From contig NZ_JBLXDN010000001.1 in the NCBI RefSeq assembly GCF_048264025.1, positions 186,001 to 250,000 on the forward strand: 64,000 nt of DNA, given 5' to 3'. The DNA comes from Nitrincola sp048264025 (GTDB taxonomy: Bacteria; Pseudomonadota; Gammaproteobacteria; Pseudomonadales; Balneatricaceae). The notes under the pieces were generated by a model, which worked only from the letters and a program-made list of their open reading frames with translations, had not been told where the DNA came from and ran no database searches. Made by a program: the position numbers and the translations under genes. Positions 60,402-64,000 of this stretch are shown one piece after another. Each line of letters starts with the position of its first letter. The first letter of the stretch is position 1.

Positions 60402-61628
60402 CTAGTCTTGCGTTAATGACATCATTTCCTGAGCCCAGGCCACACTGGCCAGATACTCACGATTCAATGCCTCTACAAGCTTTAAAGATCGACGCTCCAT
60501 GCGCGCACTTTCAAATGATTCAATAACTTTTATTATTTTACCCAGGTCTCCCTTGTGCTGTAGCAACGCCTCGGTTATTTGGCTGTCCAGACCTGATTCT
60601 GCCAGCAACACAGAGAGCTCCAATCCTTCCAGTTGATGCATCAAAGAGAATAGACCACAGGTGAAGGCTATCTCCGGATCGACATCGTTTACCCGTGTAG
60701 CGAGACGTTTTGCCAATGAAGCTCTAATCAGTAACTTGAATACCAGCAATCGCTTTACAGGTTCATTATTGGCCAGCAACAGTGTGGCAACCAGTGCGCG
60801 CATTTTTTCAAAGCCCATCAACATGATCGCTTGACTGACGCTGCTGATGGTATTCATGCGCCGATCCGATGCTGAGTTAACCTGTTTGAAAAGCAAAGTA
60901 CATAAATGTGGATCCTGCACAATCAAGGATTGAAGGTTCCCTATATCAACCTCTTGCGCATACAACTCTCTGATAAGACGCATATCGGCCGCACGATTAC
61001 CCTGCCGTTTTATCGCTGCTTGAGTCTGGAACTGTTCAGGAATCGCATAAAAATATCCTTGCAATAAATCAAACCCTTGTGCTATCGATTGGTTCAATAC
61101 CTCTGCATTTTCAATAAAAGCTGCCAAGAGTGTTAAGTTATGCGAGCGGAAATACTCAATCGTGTCAAAAGCCTGTTCTGCGCGCACATCAACCTTAACA
61201 ATATCAATCAAATCAGCCAGTTTATCGCCGACACTTAAGATAGTGTCAGCCGATGCGGCTATGCGATAGCCTAAGGTTTTAGCACTCTCTATATGCTGCC
61301 AAAGCTGAGTATCAATTTCACAATCTGGTAACTCAATCACCACCTGATCAGCAGGCAGTGGCATCAAGTCTGGCTGAGCAAGCCACTCTACTGACACATT
61401 CAGAAACAACTGCCGGTCCCCAACCAAAGCATATAACCCTATTTCATAGAAGGCTGCACTACAGGCTCTCGCTGTGGCAACCAAGGGATCTGTGATGTCC
61501 GCTTTTAATGCTCCACCATAAGCACGATAAAGCAGCTCATCACCTACATGCTTAAACTCCGCATCACATATAGGATGCAGAGCAATACAATAACGCTTAT
61601 TCGCAGTCAAATCATTATGATCAAGCAT
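60402..61628 (-). CDS. EAL-HDOD signalling protein (YuxH-like)
   Basis: 408 residues: a degenerate N-terminal EAL domain (lacks the EAL/EVL signature and most metal ligands) and a C-terminal HDOD domain with LIVQDPHLCTLLFKQVNSAS and AIMLMGFEKMRALVATLLLA. Such proteins usually act as c-di-GMP effectors or adaptor proteins rather than enzymes. It starts 3 bp after the hybrid kinase stop, so the two are co-transcribed. Confidence 0.9.
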   Translation of the reverse strand: MLDHNDLTANKRYCIALHPICDAEFKHVGDELLYRAYGGALKADITDPLVATARACSAAFYEIGLYALVGDRQLFLNVSVEWLAQPDLMPLPADQVVIELPDCEIDTQLWQHIESAKTLGYRIAASADTILSVGDKLADLIDIVKVDVRAEQAFDTIEYFRSHNLTLLAAFIENAEVLNQSIAQGFDLLQGYFYAIPEQFQTQAAIKRQGNRAADMRLIRELYAQEVDIGNLQSLIVQDPHLCTLLFKQVNSASDRRMNTISSVSQAIMLMGFEKMRALVATLLLANNEPVKRLLVFKLLIRASLAKRLATRVNDVDPEIAFTCGLFSLMHQLEGLELSVLLAESGLDSQITEALLQHKGDLGKIIKVIESFESARMERRSLKLVEALNREYLASVAWAQEMMSLTQD

Positions 61629-61631
61629 AGG

Positions 61632-63998
61632 CTAACCATGCAGTCGTTGTTGTAATTGAGGAATCAACTTGGCCATAATCACTTTCAGTTCAGCAACTGA
61701 ATCCTGTGGATTTTCACCTTGTTTTGCTAGCTGCTCAACGGCAGAAGATGCCTGCGTTGCCGGGCCGGCACAAAAGGTTGCCAGTAGTCCTTTTAGTGTA
61801 TGCGCAGTTCTCACAAGCGTTTCCCGGTCCTGCTGTTGAGCTGAAACCTCCAGTGTTTCCAGATACTCCGGTGCTTCATCCAGAAACATTTCAAGCACTG
61901 ACAGTAACAACTCTTCTTCCCCCCCTATCAACTCCAGAGCTTGATCCCAATCGTAAAGCGACTCATTGTGTGCGTGCATAATCTGTCCAGGCTCCCTTGT
62001 AGCGTGGGTTGTGTGTAAAATCTGTTGATCCGACTGGAGATGATTTTTTTCCAAAGATTCAATCATTTCATCCAGGGACTGGAGTAGCTTCAGTGGTGGG
62101 CAAGACTCAGCGGCCAGTGTGTTTGCTGCATGCTTCAACATTTCCTCATACAAGGCATCAGGCCTGACTGGCTTCGAGATATAGCCATCCATACCCACCG
62201 CAAGGCAGCGCTCTTTATCTCCATCCATTGCGTTGGCCGTCATGGCAATAATAGGTGTTCGGGAAAGAGTAGGATTATTTTTCTCCAGCAATCTAATTCT
62301 TTGTGTGGCTTCCAAGCCATCCATCTCTGGCATCATCATATCCATTAATATCAGGTCAAAATGTTGCTGCTGGAAACTGTCTACAGCTTTAATGCCGTTT
62401 CCAGCCACAGTGACTTGCATCTGTTTTTTCTCCAACAGTTTCACCGCAATACGCTGGTTGATCATATTGTCTTCTGCAAGCAGCACTTTCATACCGGCCA
62501 ACGCGGCAGTTCCTGGCTGGAGTTGTTTGGGCACCTCTCGCTGCAAACTCAACTGATCCTGAAGCGCTCGTTTGAGCTCTGCCAAGGTGACAGGTTTGGT
62601 CATGTAGCCGGATATTCCCATATCACGGCAGCGCTGCGCATCTCCGGCCTCGGCTGAAGACGTCAATATCAACACCCGTGTATTGTGCAACAACTGATCC
62701 TGGATCAACTTCTCAGTGGTTTTATAGCCATTCATGCCTGGCATCCAGGCGTCCATCAATACAACACCATAAGGCAGACCCACACGATTAGCGTGACGCA
62801 CTTTAAATACAGCTTCGGGTCCCGATGAGCAAACATCAACCTGAACGCCTGTAGTTTTCAGCATTGCCTCAATCACTCGACGGTTAGCAGGCTCATCATC
62901 CACCAACAACACACGCTGCTGGCACCAGTCTATATCGATTGCCTGATGCAGCTCTGGCGCAGTGACAATGGCCAGCGGCAGATTGACAAAAAATGTAGAG
63001 CCCTGTCCTAACTGGCTATGTACATCGACTGAACCACCCAGCATCTCAACTAACTGTTTGGTGATAGATAACCCTAATCCAGTACCTTCGTATTTACGAT
63101 TTGTTGCAGCATCGACTTGCTCAAAAGGATTAAAAATTGAGTCAAGACGCTGTTCGGATATACCTATCCCTGTATCTATGACCTGAAACTGAAATTCATT
63201 AGCTTCAGGGGAATGATTGGCATAAATAACCCTAAGACGCACTTCACCTTTTTCGGTAAACTTGATGGAGTTACCCAGCAAATTGATGAGTACTTGCCGC
63301 AAACGCGCCGGATCGACATAGACATACTGGGGCAGGTTTTCTGAAATATCATAATGAATCTGAATATTTTTCGACCAGGCTTTTGGAGCCAAGGCTTTAA
63401 CACTAGTGCCTATGAGCTCGTATAGATCCACACTTTCAGGTTGAAGATCGAACTTACCTGACTCAATTTTAGACAGATCCAGAATGTGATTAATAATCTC
63501 CAGCAGATGGTTTGCAGACAGCCTGGCTAAATCCAGGTGCTCACGCTGCTCTCGCTGCAACTCTGTTTCCAATACCAGATCCAGCATACCCATCACCCCA
63601 TTCATCGGAGTGCGGATCTCGTGGCTCATATTGGCCAGAAATTGGCTTTTAGCAACATTTGCCGCTTCGGCTGCTTTAATCTGAGCTTTTAACTGTTCAT
63701 CGTACAAGCAGGCATTAGCTGCACTGGCCAGCTTATGCATAAGCTTTTGCAGTGAAGCCAGCATATCGTCCGTCAGCACCGGAGTACTCTTCTGCAGCAG
63801 TAAGACCCCAAACCCCGGCAAGGCAAAGGCATAACGAACTTGAGTATTATCTAAAAATACCTGGGGAAACTCTGCCCAAAATCCCCCTAGACGAGGGCGC
63901 TGCTCAGGAAAGCACAAGGCGGAACGAATTGACGTTATAGCTTCCTGCTGGTCAAACCGGCGGGGTAAACTCATTTCGGTTTGCCACTGAATTTCAAG
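61632..63998 (-). CDS. Hybrid sensor histidine kinase, 5' end outside window
   Basis: The frame is open to the right edge, so an in-frame ATG at 63974 may be internal. Numbering from that ATG: a GAF-like region (1-100), HisKA with phospho-acceptor His118 in ANMSHEIRTPMNG, HATPase, receiver 1 (Asp408 in VVLMDAWMPG), receiver 2 (Asp545 in LILMDMMMPEMDG) and HPt near the C-terminus (RTAHTLKGLL). This BarA-like phosphorelay precedes the HDOD-EAL gene, suggesting that it feeds c-di-GMP-linked output. Confidence 0.93.
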   Translation of the reverse strand, partial: LEIQWQTEMSLPRRFDQQEAITSIRSALCFPEQRPRLGGFWAEFPQVFLDNTQVRYAFALPGFGVLLLQKSTPVLTDDMLASLQKLMHKLASAANACLYDEQLKAQIKAAEAANVAKSQFLANMSHEIRTPMNGVMGMLDLVLETELQREQREHLDLARLSANHLLEIINHILDLSKIESGKFDLQPESVDLYELIGTSVKALAPKAWSKNIQIHYDISENLPQYVYVDPARLRQVLINLLGNSIKFTEKGEVRLRVIYANHSPEANEFQFQVIDTGIGISEQRLDSIFNPFEQVDAATNRKYEGTGLGLSITKQLVEMLGGSVDVHSQLGQGSTFFVNLPLAIVTAPELHQAIDIDWCQQRVLLVDDEPANRRVIEAMLKTTGVQVDVCSSGPEAVFKVRHANRVGLPYGVVLMDAWMPGMNGYKTTEKLIQDQLLHNTRVLILTSSAEAGDAQRCRDMGISGYMTKPVTLAELKRALQDQLSLQREVPKQLQPGTAALAGMKVLLAEDNMINQRIAVKLLEKKQMQVTVAGNGIKAVDSFQQQHFDLILMDMMMPEMDGLEATQRIRLLEKNNPTLSRTPIIAMTANAMDGDKERCLAVGMDGYISKPVRPDALYEEMLKHAANTLAAESCPPLKLLQSLDEMIESLEKNHLQSDQQILHTTHATREPGQIMHAHNESLYDWDQALELIGGEEELLLSVLEMFLDEAPEYLETLEVSAQQQDRETLVRTAHTLKGLLATFCAGPATQASSAVEQLAKQGENPQDSVAELKVIMAKLIPQLQQRLHG

Positions 63999-64000
63999 TG

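Overview
The window looks like a chromosome segment of a marine-type gammaproteobacterium (Pseudomonadales/Oceanospirillales-like). The evidence is azurin, paired RND efflux operons, a UmuDC operon under a LexA box, a FAN1-like nuclease with an XPD-type helicase, PpiC, several c-di-GMP enzymes and a CCA-encoding tRNA-Ser(GGA). No rRNA or CRISPR array is present. The genus is not assignable from sequence reading alone.

Layout. 1-6.9 kb: ZIP metal transporter (cut by the window edge), DUF938 methyltransferase, azurin, first RND efflux operon with a divergent TetR regulator. 7-10.5 kb: small accessory genes (antitoxin remnant, LysE-type exporter, C39-like peptidase, methyltransferase, an overlapping pair of unknown genes). 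10.6-12.4 kb: SOS-controlled umuDC. 12.4-16.6 kb: second RND operon. 16.7-22 kb: YccF, CSD-DUF1294, FAN1-like nuclease and PDDEXK-XPD helicase. 22-33.3 kb: GlxA-type regulator, isochorismatase-like hydrolase, and a catabolic locus with an IclR regulator, flavin reductase, HpaG1/HpaG2/HpaH/HpaI-like enzymes, a pyrone-dicarboxylate-hydrolase-like protein, RidA and a tripartite tricarboxylate transporter. 33.4-34.6 kb: two decayed genes (DUF805, autotransporter beta-barrel). 34.6-40.9 kb: a His-Xaa-Ser (Hxs) radical-SAM peptide-modification operon with a di-haem MauG-like peroxidase, split by an IS256-family element. 41-43.2 kb: CLCA_X protein with a helicase-tail relic, PpiC, VapBC. 43.3-52.9 kb: an integrated mobile element in tRNA-Ser. 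53-64 kb: ArsR, Ca/Na antiporter, two GGDEF-EAL proteins, an SDR, an HDOD-EAL protein and a hybrid histidine kinase (cut by the window edge).

The two most interesting systems are these. (1) A 9.6-kb phage-satellite-like island, 43337-52909, bounded by a near-perfect 20-bp repeat of the tRNA-Ser 3' end. It carries integrase, AlpA-type regulator, primase-helicase-like replication protein, small and large terminase, a scaffold-like protein and a capsid-like protein. It has no recognisable portal, tail or lysis gene, which resembles a minimal capsid-forming satellite. Its non-coding gaps hold a repeated TAGGTA-type motif, often as two 8-mers 12 bp apart, GGTTATA palindromes and 10-bp-phased repeats that no gene explains. 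(2) The Hxs operon: removing the IS and one copy of its 8-bp target duplication restores a 120-codon reading frame that ends 2 bp before the di-haem peroxidase gene. The peroxidase was therefore the last gene of the same operon.

A third structural clue is that the helicase 3' end plus the CLCA_X 3' end occurs twice, at 21951-22020 and 41160-41229, about 79 percent identical. Each copy is complete for one gene and a relic for the other. This suggests that an ancestral convergent helicase/CLCA_X pair was split by acquisition of the roughly 19 kb between them.
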